From Fonsecaea monophora (lineage: Eukaryota; Ascomycota; Eurotiomycetes; Chaetothyriales; Herpotrichiellaceae), in contig NW_019173957.1 in the NCBI RefSeq assembly GCF_001642475.1, positions 1-64,000 of the forward strand: 64,000 nucleotides of DNA. Reading direction: 5' to 3'. The position numbers and the translations under genes are program-made. Below, one piece after another: positions 10,986-21,045 of the stretch. Under the pieces are notes generated by a model. That model did no database searches and was not told the DNA's origin. It was given only the letters and a program-made list of their open reading frames with translations. The stretch's first letter is position 1. Every line of letters begins with the position of its first letter.

Positions 10986-11818
10986 CCACAATCGCGGTCA
11001 CTCGCACCCAACTGGTCTCCAGGTCTCCAACTGTGCCCAACTGAAACATGCCAATTCTTTGGGAGTGTTGAAGGAGTGTTCAATTCTTGATAATTGCAAA
11101 ACAGGCATGTTGTCTCGCGAGGCTACAGCCGTCGGAGCTTGGGATTCAGTTGTGGAGGATTGATGCGGGCTGAATCAACCTATCAGACGGTGTAGACTAG
11201 TGCTCCCGCTCAAAACCATCGAGATATCTCTCCCGATCTTTACAATTCCCTCTGAACTTTCTTAATGCAAAACCTGTTAATACAACTAGTGGATTGGATG
11301 AAGGAGTCGCCTCTTCAGCCACGGGATCACCAGATCGCCATAAGCTTGGACTTGTTCAGCGCGCTAGCCTTCCGCTAAATCTCCCAAGATGTAGGTGCCG
11401 TCGTCACTGCACGGTCTGGACGCGCCTGATACGACGAAGCAAGTTATCTGAAGCTATCAGGGTGTGCAGGGTCCAGGTCTGTCTTCCCCAGAATGTGAGA
11501 CCAACACCTCGATCTATGACCCTGGTGGCTCTAGTTGCCGACGTTTGGCGTCATTTGGATTGCTCAGGGCTAAAAAGGCTGACGATCACTCCCTTTTCCT
11601 GAGCCTCGTCCACATTGCTACGTCACACGGGCATTCAAAACCTGATTCTGGGACAACACCATCATCTATAGAATGGCATAGGACACAAGCATTTAAAATG
11701 CGAGCCATAGCACATCCTCAAAACAGCAGCCATCGCCTTCAATCGAACCATTTTGGACATTACCTCGTAAAATCCTTAGGCAAATCTACATTACACAACC
11801 TCTCACTCACCAATCAAG

Positions 11819-12395
11819 ATGCCTCTCTTTGGAAACAAGACCACACAGCCAACTCCCGCCCAAACAACTGCACCCAGACACTCAAACTCATCGGCCGACG
11901 GCAGCCCACGGCGAGGCTTTTTCAACCGCCGTCGTTCCTCCTCCGCCTCGTCCTCTGATTTCGACTCGCATAATCGTCGTGGTGGTTCCAAAGTCTCTCG
12001 TGGTTCGACCCGGGGCTCTGGCGGATTGTTCCACCGTAATCACGAAGACCCGTCCATCGTTTCCGCACGTGAGCGAGTCCTTCAGGCCGAGACTGCTGAG
12101 AGAGAGGCGGATCGCGCTCTTGTCCAGGCAAAAGCCGCTGTGAGGGAGGCAAGAGACCGTGTCAAGATGCTTGAGCGCGAGGCTGAGGAAGAGTAAGCAT
12201 CTCCCATCAGTCGAGACAATTCTTCAACAGGAATATTGACATAGTTGACAGGGCTCGTCTGGCGAAAATCAAGCAGCACCAAGCCAAAGACATTTCGAAG
12301 AGAGCTAAGCCTCTTGGACGTAAGTTTGACCACGACCGACTGAACATGGAAAATTGGTCACGCTGACATATATTTCAGGTCACGACCGTTATTGA
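11819..12395 (+). CDS. Small basic coiled-coil protein, conserved in filamentous fungi
   Basis: Three exons (11819-12192, 12252-12319, 12379-12395) with introns of 59 and 59 bp give 152 aa ending KPLGRHDRY. The N-terminal half is Ser/Arg-rich and probably disordered (RRGFFNRRRSSSASSSD). Residues about 85-135 form one charged, Ala-rich helix likely to coil (ARERVLQAETAEREADRALV, then VREARDRVKMLEREAEEE). I recognise this layout (MPLFG start, helix, AKPLGRH end) from uncharacterised proteins of other Pezizomycotina; no function is known to me. The start context CAATCAAGATG is good and follows an A/C-rich leader. Confidence 0.8.
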
Positions 12396-13000
12396 GTAAC
12401 ATTTTTTAAGGATAGAACAAATGCATCGGAATAGCAGCTGTGGTAGAAGGTGTTGGTTGCGGGCAAGCATGTCAGTCGCCGTTATGAAGCGTGTGTAACA
12501 ATATTTTCCTAGATATCCCTTTGCATGTAACACCACAACGAATTTTAGCGTTCTACTGAGTAAACAAGACTTTGAAACAAACGCTATTAATATCATTTTC
12601 GTGATCTCGCCCATATTCGGAACCCTTCAAGCAGAATCATTCCATGCTCAAGGGTTTCTCCCGTTGTTCAGATCTCTATGATTGGCCTTTCATCGAACGC
12701 TATCATGTTATCGGGACGTGGCTTAGCAAATCAAGAGCTTTATCCACTTGCATCACCCACAGCCTTGAACCCCTGCAAGCTTTGGGTCCAGGTGCGGTCA
12801 CTAGTCCGCGTGCTTTTCCTCCGATGCATTATTTTTCCACAGATAGGTGGTATGTTGGGGTCACCGCTGTCTACGTTCAATAACTGCGACTCTCCTGGTT
12901 CTTTGGTCTTTCTCTTCTTTTCTCAGTCGTCCTTCTGTTGCTTCGTCGACGGTTTCAATGCAGTTGTCGTAGCCCACTATCTTGCCTGAGGCCCACCACC
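12396..13000. other. Intergenic/GCV2 promoter
   Basis: No supported gene. The last 100 bases are pyrimidine-rich, as often seen in fungal 5' leaders. The in-frame codon upstream of the chosen GCV2 start is TTG, not ATG. Confidence 0.55.
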
Positions 13001-16000
13001 ATGGCCAACCAAACCATTGTCCTACCCCGCGCCACCCGTTCTGTCAACCGACTCCTACGTTCGCAGATCCTACGAGGTGATACTGCTCGGATATGCAAGA
13101 GATGTATTTCTACGGTGCAACACCGCAATGAGCAGGATGGACCTGATTCCTTGACCTTTTCCGAACGGGCGCCGTTCTTGGCCCAGAATGAGCTGTTCAG
13201 TCGACGCCATATCGGTCCGTCTCCTGAGGACGAGACGGAGATGCTCAAGACACTCGATCCTCCGGTCAAGGATCTCGAAGACTTCATCCAACAGTCTCTG
13301 CCTCAGGGGATCCGACAGAAGGGCGCTATTGGGCTCATGGATGCACAAGGGAGACATAACGTCAAAGGACGCAGTGAGAAACAAGTGCAAAGTGAGCTGA
13401 ATAAACTGGCAAAACTGAACACACTCTCGCGCAATTTCATAGGCGCTGGATACTATGGGACAACTACTCCACCGGTTATCACGAGAAATATCCTGGAAAA
13501 TCCGGCGTGGTACACTAGTTATACCCCGTATCAGGCGGAGATCAGCCAGGGTCGTTTGGAATCGCTGTTGAATTTCCAAACCCTTGTGACCGATCTCACG
13601 GGCCTTGCGATCGCCAACGCATCTGTCCTCGATGAAGGCACTGCTGCTGCTGAAGCTATGACCCTGTCCATGAATGCTCTCTCCACCTCCCGACTGCGGG
13701 CACCGGGTAAGACATTTGTTGTCTCAAGCCTTTGCCATCCTCAAACCATCGCAGTTCTGGAGGCGAGGGCAGCAGGATTCGGTATAAAGATCGTGGTGGG
13801 TGACATTTTGGAGAACGACTGTCAGCTTGTCAAAAGCCAGGGAAAGAACTTGGTTGGCGTTCTCGCACAATATCCTGACACCACTGGAGGCGTCTTCGAC
13901 TTTCAGAATCTGGCAGACGTTGTACACTCCGCCGATTCCACCTTCTGTGTCGCGACTGACCTGCTCGCTCTCACTCTCTTGAAAGCACCGGGAGAATTTG
14001 GTGCCGATGTCGCCTTTGGAAGTGCACAGCGATTTGGTGTGCCAATGGGTTTTGGCGGTCCGCATGCTGCCTTCTTTGCTTGCAATGAGAAACACAAACG
14101 GAAAATTCCTGGTCGACTTGTCGGTGTGTCCAAAGATCGACTCGGCAACCGCGCTCTCCGTCTCGCCCTCCAAACTCGGGAGCAACACATCCGTCGAGAA
14201 AAGGCTACCAGCAATATTTGCACTGCTCAAGCACTCCTTGCTAACATGAGCGCGTTCTATGCTATTTATCACGGACCAGAGGGCTTGAAAAACATCGCTC
14301 ATCGGATCTGGGCCATGGCTAAATTTGTCCAAATGTTGATAGAGAAGCACAGCAAGACCCTCAAAGTCGTCACCAAAGGTGTTGGCGACGATGGCGCGGT
14401 GCTCTTTGACACTGTTACCCTAGAAGCGCAGGACAACGATGCATATGAGAAGCTACTGGCTCGAGCTTCCAAACAGGGAGTGAGCCTACGAACAAATGTT
14501 CCCGGAAGTACTCCAGGTAAACCACGGCTCGCTTTCTCGATTGACGAAGCGACTGGCAGCAAGAATCTCGTCAAACTGGCCAATGTTCTTGGAATCAAGG
14601 ACAGTGACGTCGCAGCTGCTTTACAAGACTCGCAAATCCTGTCGAGGGTTAATAAACGGAATGTTGCGCATACACTGCAGAGATCAAGTCCCTTTTTGAC
14701 CCATCCTGTCTTTAATCAACATCACTCAGAAACTGAACTGCTTCGATATATGCACCATCTCCAGTCAAAAGACCTGTCCCTTGTTCACTCGATGATCCCA
14801 CTAGGTTCCTGTACTATGAAACTCAACGGCACTACAGAGATGCTACCTGTGTCTAATGTTGGTTGGTCTGCACTTCACCCCTTCGCTACCGGTGCAGATG
14901 GCTACAAGGCTCTCATTGAGAGGCTCTCCAACAATCTGGCGACAATCACCGGTATGGATGCCGTCAGTCTACAGCCAAATTCGGGCGCACAGGGTGAGTT
15001 TACTGGTCTCCGGGTCATCGAGAAGTATCACGCCACCAGAGGCCAGAGTCAGCGGAAGGTATGCTTGATCCCCGTCTCCGCTCACGGAACGAACCCTGCA
15101 TCTGCGGCCATGGCTGGAATGAAAGTTGTCCCATTGAAATGCGACACGAAGACCGGCAATCTGGATATCAAGGACCTCAAGGAGAAATGCGAAAAACACA
15201 AAGATGACCTGGCTGCAATTATGGTTACATACCCGAGTACTTTTGGTGTTTTCGAACCAGCAATCAAGGAAGTTTGTCAGATTGTGCACGAACACGGCGG
15301 TCAAGTTTACATGGACGGTGCCAACCTCAATGCTCAAATCGGCCTGTGCAACCCCGGCGAAATTGGAGCTGATGTGTGCCATCTGAACCTGCACAAGACT
15401 TTCTGTATTCCCCACGGAGGTGGTGGACCTGGCGTGGGACCGATCGCGGTCAAGGATCACCTTCAACCATTCTTACCTACTCATCCTCTTGTGGATCCCC
15501 ACCCTGGTCCAGATCGAGCCAGGACAGCCATCTCTCCAGTAAGCTCTGCGCCCTGGGGCAGTGCTCTCATTCTACCTATCAGTTATGCCTATATCCAACT
15601 TATGGGTAGTGAAGGACTGAAGCATGGGACGGAAATGGCACTACTGAATGCAAATTACATCATGTCACGCCTCAGGCCACACTATCCCATTGTCTATACC
15701 AACGCCAACGGACGGTGTGCACACGAATTCATTCTGGACGCAAGAGGATTCAAGGCGACGTCGGGTATTGAGGCCATCGACATCGCCAAGCGGCTGCAAG
15801 ACTACGGTTTCCACGCCCCTACCATGAGCTGGCCAGTGGCAAACACTCTCATGATTGAACCTACGGAGTCGGAATCGAAGGAGGAGCTTGACCGATTCTG
15901 CGATGCGTTGATCGAAATCAGACAGGAGATCAAAGCTATCGAAGACGGAGAAATGCCTCGAGAGGGTAACGTCCTCAAGATGTCGCCGCATCCACAACAA

Positions 16001-16207
16001 GATCTGATGCGAAATGACTGGGATCGGCCGTACAGCCGTGAGCAAGCGGCATACCCTCTGCCGTGGCTGCGGGAGAAGAAATTCTGGCCCACGGTCGCCC
16101 GAGTTGACGACGCCTATGGAGATACCAACCTTTTCTGCACTTGTACTCCTGTTGAAGGGTTTGAGCAGGAAGGTCTCACGGGACTCGAAGCACCGGTGCC
16201 TACATAA
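13001..16207 (+). CDS. gcv2: Mitochondrial glycine dehydrogenase (decarboxylating), P-protein
   Basis: PLP-dependent P-protein of the glycine cleavage complex: it decarboxylates glycine and passes the aminomethyl group to the lipoyl arm of H-protein, feeding one-carbon units to folate in the mitochondrial matrix. Intronless, 1,068 aa, the expected size. The start (CACCATGGCC, 13001) is the first ATG and opens an Arg/Ser-rich, acid-poor presequence (TRSVNRLLRSQILRGD). The P-protein core begins near FSRRHIGPSPEDETEM. Visible landmarks are LIPLGSCTMKLN-type sequence in the second half (seen as SMIPLGSCTMKLNG), SAHGTNPASAAMAGM, and the cofactor-lysine region NLHKTFCIPHGGGGPG. The C-terminus has the usual WDRPYSREQAAYPLPW. 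All motifs look intact. Confidence 0.98.
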   Translation: MANQTIVLPRATRSVNRLLRSQILRGDTARICKRCISTVQHRNEQDGPDSLTFSERAPFLAQNELFSRRHIGPSPEDETEMLKTLDPPVKDLEDFIQQSLPQGIRQKGAIGLMDAQGRHNVKGRSEKQVQSELNKLAKLNTLSRNFIGAGYYGTTTPPVITRNILENPAWYTSYTPYQAEISQGRLESLLNFQTLVTDLTGLAIANASVLDEGTAAAEAMTLSMNALSTSRLRAPGKTFVVSSLCHPQTIAVLEARAAGFGIKIVVGDILENDCQLVKSQGKNLVGVLAQYPDTTGGVFDFQNLADVVHSADSTFCVATDLLALTLLKAPGEFGADVAFGSAQRFGVPMGFGGPHAAFFACNEKHKRKIPGRLVGVSKDRLGNRALRLALQTREQHIRREKATSNICTAQALLANMSAFYAIYHGPEGLKNIAHRIWAMAKFVQMLIEKHSKTLKVVTKGVGDDGAVLFDTVTLEAQDNDAYEKLLARASKQGVSLRTNVPGSTPGKPRLAFSIDEATGSKNLVKLANVLGIKDSDVAAALQDSQILSRVNKRNVAHTLQRSSPFLTHPVFNQHHSETELLRYMHHLQSKDLSLVHSMIPLGSCTMKLNGTTEMLPVSNVGWSALHPFATGADGYKALIERLSNNLATITGMDAVSLQPNSGAQGEFTGLRVIEKYHATRGQSQRKVCLIPVSAHGTNPASAAMAGMKVVPLKCDTKTGNLDIKDLKEKCEKHKDDLAAIMVTYPSTFGVFEPAIKEVCQIVHEHGGQVYMDGANLNAQIGLCNPGEIGADVCHLNLHKTFCIPHGGGGPGVGPIAVKDHLQPFLPTHPLVDPHPGPDRARTAISPVSSAPWGSALILPISYAYIQLMGSEGLKHGTEMALLNANYIMSRLRPHYPIVYTNANGRCAHEFILDARGFKATSGIEAIDIAKRLQDYGFHAPTMSWPVANTLMIEPTESESKEELDRFCDALIEIRQEIKAIEDGEMPREGNVLKMSPHPQQDLMRNDWDRPYSREQAAYPLPWLREKKFWPTVARVDDAYGDTNLFCTCTPVEGFEQEGLTGLEAPVPT

Positions 16208-16979
16208 TTGAAGCTGCGAATCCATTCAATTTACGGAGTTATGTGGTTGGAGAAAACAATCGGCAATATGGAAAAGCTTTGATCGGAGTTCAACATTCTG
16301 GTCTATCGTGGCTCAAACATGAAGGCATTTTCTTGATTATCATAGGTATGTTACAAGGATTCGGCGGAAGCAACGGTTCAACCTGCACCGAATAGTACTC
16401 ACGACATCTTTCTTGGTGGTTTGTGTTGATTTCCGGAAAGTCTTGGATGTCGAAGGCAATAGCATGGTTTTGCGCAGGGACTGGTGTTTCTATTTACAGT
16501 TCTGCTCTATGGCTGAGGTGCTCAAATGCTCTGACAGGTCTCGACATATATATCAAGGGTTGATGTAATGCATGATGGGAAATGAAGTCAACAACAGTAT
16601 TTGTTGTCGACTTGAAAACAACTGCACTGTTGACTGATGAGGTTGTCTCGTGAGACACTGCAAGGATCAGTACAGCCGGCGATATCATGGCGTATGACAA
16701 TTCCTTTGCACCTTATCTGTTTCAGTCTTCCTGCCCACCTCCTTGCCTTGTGGTTCTTGTGCTAGCATCTTTGTGCTGTTGTTGTCAGGCGTGTAACTTG
16801 TCGACTTTCGACTTCCGAGTCTTTTTCTGACTGACCTGACTTTCCCCCATGCCTTGGACCTACATACTATAGTTCCATCCTCCGTCCTCCCGAGAGGTCA
16901 CCCACCCCGCCTTGTCCCTTATCTCTGGTCCGTGGTCCCTTCTCCTTCATCTCCCGTGGACATATGTTCGAGGGGGGAT
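16208..16979. other. Intergenic between convergent genes
   Basis: 3' flanks of gcv2 (plus) and of the small Gly-rich gene (minus). No coding signal or repeat of note was seen. Confidence 0.5.
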
Positions 16980-17416
16980 TTAGAACCTCTTCGCCCCACC
17001 CTTCCACTGCCCGGCATCCTCGACGCCGCGGGCCACCTTGCGCGCGCCGTTCTCGACGCCCGTCAACGCGTTGGCGAGTCCGTCCCCGAGGGGTTTCCCC
17101 GCGCTGCCCGTCGCGCCCGTGATGGTGTCGCCGATCCCGCGGCCCGCGGCGCCGGTGATGCCCCCGACGGTGCGGGTGAGGCCGCCGATGGTGTTCTACG
17201 TTATCTAGTCAGTCGGGTAGTCAGGATGGAAAAGGTGGAGGGTGGGGAGGGAGTGTAGAAGAACACGGACAAGAGAGGGTCTCAGAAAGGGGAAAGGACA
17301 AGAGGAATAGAATAGAATAGAGTGGAGTAGAGTGGAAAACGTACCCCAACGGTAGAAGTGACAAACTTCGCGGCGCCCGTGGCGCCCTCGTCGGACGAGG
17401 AGGTGTTGATGGGCAT
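16980..17416 (-). CDS. Small Gly-rich amphipathic protein, two exons
   Basis: Reading the minus strand, ATG at 17416 starts MPINTSSSDEGATGAAKF and ends exon 1 at 17345 with a GTACGT donor. A 149-bp intron (17196-17344) ends in CGTAG. Exon 2 (17195-16980) continues in phase as NTIGGLTRTVGGITGAAGRG and stops after GQWKGGAKRF. Total 95 aa, with no signal peptide and no Cys. Residues 20-75 are a run of Gly/Ala/Thr/Val with GG and GxG steps about every 4-8 residues (TVGGITGAAGRGIGD, ITGATGSAGKPLGDG), then an amphipathic charged helix (VENGARKVARGVEDAG). I recall similar short uncharacterised proteins in other filamentous fungi. The exon codons are very GC-rich compared with the flanks, which supports coding. 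Confidence 0.75.
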
Positions 17417-18157
17417 GCTTTCCTTTCTTATTATCTTCTTAGCGTAGCCGTCCGTCCTAGAGGCAGAGTTGACGTCCGGTATGTACGAAGGTATATAAAC
17501 TGGGTAGATAAGTCAGGTTTGTCGGCCACTAGCTGCGTTGCGTAGACACACCAAGTGAGTTGGCTCGATGGGCGGATTGGGTTGAAGTATTTCATGAACA
17601 TGGACATGGGACACGCAGACTCGCGATGATGTCATATCATCTTTCCCACCAAACCACCCAACTTGTCTATGGGGGGGAGGGCCACGATCCTCGCTTGACT
17701 GGCAAACTGGCAAACTGGGTGCTTGATCTAATCCTGGTCCGGTGAAGCAATACCTAAACCCCTGTTCCATGTCACCTCCAACCCCAAGGCCCAACGTGAG
17801 AGAAAGATGTGTGGGTGTCGTCCGTGAGACTGTGGCTGTGCACCGAGTAAGGTCTACACACCTGTGCGCATGTGCGCCGTTCGTTGTATGCGTGTTTGCG
17901 AGACAGGATACAAGTATAGAGGGGGTTCAAGCAAGTACCCACAGATTCACATTCCTCGTCAGATCAGCCACGGTTCGAGTACCTCCCTAAGCATAGCCTT
18001 TAACGGGTCCATTATCTCTATACCTCTAGACTCCAAATAGACAAGATACAGACACAAAGGCAGTCAGTCCATGGCTCCATAAAGGAACCCTCCTCCACTT
18101 CCACATGGTCCTCAAAATCTTCTGGATTGAAGTGTGCGTGTGTCTCTCTCAATCAAA
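17417..18157. other. Intergenic, promoter of the Gly-rich gene
   Basis: Upstream of the small gene and downstream of the next minus-strand gene. Only short open frames. A GGTTCGAG string at 17972 resembles a tRNA B-box but no tRNA can be folded around it. Confidence 0.5.
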
Positions 18158-20071
18158 TCATACCCTCTGCGCCATATTCAACTTCGAGTCGTCGCCGTGC
18201 TTGGCTTCATCCACGTCAACATCCCCGTCCTCGTCCCAGCCCGTCCGCAAAGGTGCCGCCTCCTTTTCAGGATCGACGCTTGTGACGAGGCTGGATTTCC
18301 TATGCCAGAATCGACCGAGTGGCTTCCACCGGTTTTTCTGTCCGCCACGCCCCGGGCTAAACCTCCGCCTCCACAGATACCAGCCTAGACACAATACAAC
18401 AACAATGGCACAAGTCGAGATGACAAAGTGATAAGCAACGTCCGAGGGTGCATTTCCCACCCTTCGGTCAACCACCTCAGTGTAGCCCAAAACGTGGCCT
18501 TGTCGATCCACTGCCGCCACGCGGAGATACCGTGGCATATCGGCCTTGACGGGAAACGACGTCTCAAACTTCTCCTTCCTGACATACGTCAAGTCCTGGA
18601 ACGTGTCGTCCCCAGTCGCGTTCACGCCCGCTTGTATCTCTGTCTCGACCTCGACACGGCCCTGGAGAACCCAGATATCCACCTCCGTCGCACCATTCCA
18701 ACTCACATACACCCTCTTGTCTCGCGGTCGGAGGTACACGCTCGGCGGCGTTGAGGGCATCCCAACCCAAGACGAACTTCGAAAGGCGCGGTACGACTTC
18801 ACCCATCCAAACCCCCAGAAAATTGACGGCGCAATGTGGACATCGCACAAGACTTTGCCGTGCACGTCAAATTCCGTAAAGGCGGGTACATAGCCCCAGC
18901 CAACAAGCGCTTGGTCCGAGCCAGACAGGAGTTGGACCGACCCCTGGCTTCCCACAAGCCGGTGATCGGGATGCACGTATTCTCGCACAATGCTGGCTGT
19001 CATCTTCTCGAGGTCCAGCAAGATCACCAATCCCCGACTGTACTCCGCATTCTTAGAGCGACTGTCATATTTCCCATTGTCGAATAACGTAAGAATGTTG
19101 TTCTCATGCATCCTCGCATGGTGCTGGAACGAAAAGTTTGTCGCCCTTCCCATGGAAAGGTCTGTAAATTGGTTCTTCTTCCCGCCCAGGATCCAGAGTA
19201 TGTCACCATGGGGGTTGATGCATGTGACAGTGTGCATATAGCGTGAGGAGACATAGTAATTCCCCGACTCCTCATCCTTGTCGACACTGTTGATGTGGAA
19301 GAAGTCCCACGCCGTATGAGGGCTTTCACCGATATGTGCGATTTCGTGGCCCGAGGAGTCTGGACGCCGTGCTTCGGCCTCGATGGTGTGAAATGTGTCT
19401 TCGATGTCATAGTGCTGTGATGCCCGCCACTCAAAAACCACCTCGCCTGTCTCAATGTCTATCTCCTGGAAAATGCTGTCGTAGATCCAGCCCTGCCCAG
19501 AGATGCCAAACGTTGAAAGATTGGCGGAGGTAGGCTCATAGACCGTCATCAATGCTGTGCCATCGCGCGTGATTGAAAACTCATGCAAGTCGCCACCCAG
19601 ACCGGCGGTGGGTTTCACCCTCTTATATACCTGATACGACGAATCCAGCATCAGGTAAAAGCCTGTCCCGAAAGTCCCTGTGTCCGACCCTGTCCAGAAC
19701 GTCAAGTAGTTTTGTCCGCGATACTGTTGGACTTTAAAATCCATGGCCTGTCCGTACTTGTCCTCCACCCAAACCAATTCCCCATGCGAGTCCATGATCA
19801 AGGGCCCCGGTGAGGATATCATGTGCCCACGGGGCGACATGAATGTCGACCCGGAATGGCCGCAGCGTTCGTCCCATTGCACAAAATTCAACCGAGGAGC
19901 TGTTTGTGGACACGATTTGTATGATTGCTGCGGGTATCGCCCCAAAAGACCCCAGTCATATAACAGAGATTGGTAAATCCGGTGGTCAGATGACCGTGAT
20001 TGCGCCTTGTCCAGAAAAGTGCAGAGTAGGACTAACAAGATGTGCTGATGGAGAAATAGAAACTCCCACAT
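18158..20071 (-). CDS. Arylsulfotransferase-like (ASST) secretory membrane protein
   Basis: 637 aa, intronless, read from ATG at 20071 because this start gives a clean signal peptide (MWEFLFLHQHILLVLLCTFL). The frame is open further upstream but without a targeting signal. The lumenal part matches the fungal arylsulfotransferase/ASST beta-propeller family: an opening SPRGHMISSPGPLIMD, repeated blades with hydrophobic strands, DLHEFSITRDGTALMTVY, HINSVDKDEESGNYYVSSR, LWILGGKK, and QHHARMHENNILTLFDNG. Near the C-terminus is one membrane span (VAYHFVISTCAIVVVLCLGW) followed by a basic then acidic cytosolic tail, so a type-I orientation is likely. Real sulfotransferase activity in fungal members is not established; substrate unknown. 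Confidence 0.85.
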   Translation of the reverse strand: MWEFLFLHQHILLVLLCTFLDKAQSRSSDHRIYQSLLYDWGLLGRYPQQSYKSCPQTAPRLNFVQWDERCGHSGSTFMSPRGHMISSPGPLIMDSHGELVWVEDKYGQAMDFKVQQYRGQNYLTFWTGSDTGTFGTGFYLMLDSSYQVYKRVKPTAGLGGDLHEFSITRDGTALMTVYEPTSANLSTFGISGQGWIYDSIFQEIDIETGEVVFEWRASQHYDIEDTFHTIEAEARRPDSSGHEIAHIGESPHTAWDFFHINSVDKDEESGNYYVSSRYMHTVTCINPHGDILWILGGKKNQFTDLSMGRATNFSFQHHARMHENNILTLFDNGKYDSRSKNAEYSRGLVILLDLEKMTASIVREYVHPDHRLVGSQGSVQLLSGSDQALVGWGYVPAFTEFDVHGKVLCDVHIAPSIFWGFGWVKSYRAFRSSSWVGMPSTPPSVYLRPRDKRVYVSWNGATEVDIWVLQGRVEVETEIQAGVNATGDDTFQDLTYVRKEKFETSFPVKADMPRYLRVAAVDRQGHVLGYTEVVDRRVGNAPSDVAYHFVISTCAIVVVLCLGWYLWRRRFSPGRGGQKNRWKPLGRFWHRKSSLVTSVDPEKEAAPLRTGWDEDGDVDVDEAKHGDDSKLNMAQRV

Positions 20072-21045
20072 CCTGTTTGCTTTGCCAAAGGCAATACTGT
20101 CAACGAGCAAACCACGAGTACTCTGCAGAAATGGAGGCAGGATGGAAACGCCGGGGAACCCGTTTTGGATGCGTTCATGGAAACTTGTCTCGCACTGGCG
20201 AGAAATTCCAACTATAGAGGTCAATCGACTATGCACTGTACCTTGCACTCCACATATATACAAAACAGGTATGTCGTGGTGTCCCGCCCGCGCGCCAGAT
20301 GAAAAGCTGCAAATGCGGGATCAATCTCCACCGGATGGTATTCGTTATGAATTCCATCATTCAACAATAGCCCAGCTTTATGAATTGCCGAGAGTTGACA
20401 AGATACGTCATGTTCTATAGTTGAGCTCAACTGCTCTGTGGCGACGGTGGACCCTGCTGTCGCTGAACGATGGAGGCGATGCACAATGTGACAGGGCAAA
20501 GATAGTGAAAAGACGTCTTCCAAGGACATCCAAGCATTTAGCGCTGGCTCTAGCATAGCAGAGGCGGGACGACGGTGGAGGCAAAGGATAGGCTCTCCTA
20601 ATGTTGTTTGCAAAGTGTCGCGTGCCTGGGTACTCATTCCGGCTGTCGAGAGGCTGTGGACCTAGATGGAGACGAGGTGGAAGCATTTCCTTGAACGGAG
20701 GTCTTGGCTCGCAGCGAAAGGGCCCGTTCTTCGCTTATTAGTTCCGAGCGCATCGTCAAACCCTGGCCGATCAACGTCCCGGAGCATCCGTACCTCCCGA
20801 GCTCAAAAGAGAAGGCTCAAAGGACAAGGCACTGTCTTGTGTGTTTCTGAGTCGTTGGGTGAGGATAACAAAGAGAGATCGAGTTCGCGTATCCAGAACT
20901 ACAAGTTCTCCGGACGAAGGAATAGGGATCCACAACGCCCATAGCGACAGCGGAACATGGTGCTTGCAACGCCCAAGCATTCGAGGCCAAGGCCGACTTG
21001 TCGATAACGACAATCTCTGCTCTGGGCCAATGTCACTGTCGTTGC
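20072..21045. other. Intergenic, no supported gene
   Basis: Promoter side of the ASST-like gene and 3' side of the F-box gene. Short open frames only. Confidence 0.5.

Larger units (their letters stand above)
10667..11818. other. Intergenic with clustered palindromic motifs
   Basis: No supported gene. The first 320 bases hold two CACGTGA elements, a tandem 10-mer and a CRE-like TGACGTCA, all annotated separately. The rest has only short open frames. Confidence 0.55.

Noticed and set aside
16854..17258. 134-codon plus-strand frame
   Set aside because: It lies opposite the spliced Gly-rich gene and its repetitive Pro/Arg/Ala content is the antisense image of that gene.
17972..17979. tRNA B-box-like GGTTCGAG
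   Set aside because: No matching A-box, acceptor stem or anticodon arm could be placed around it.
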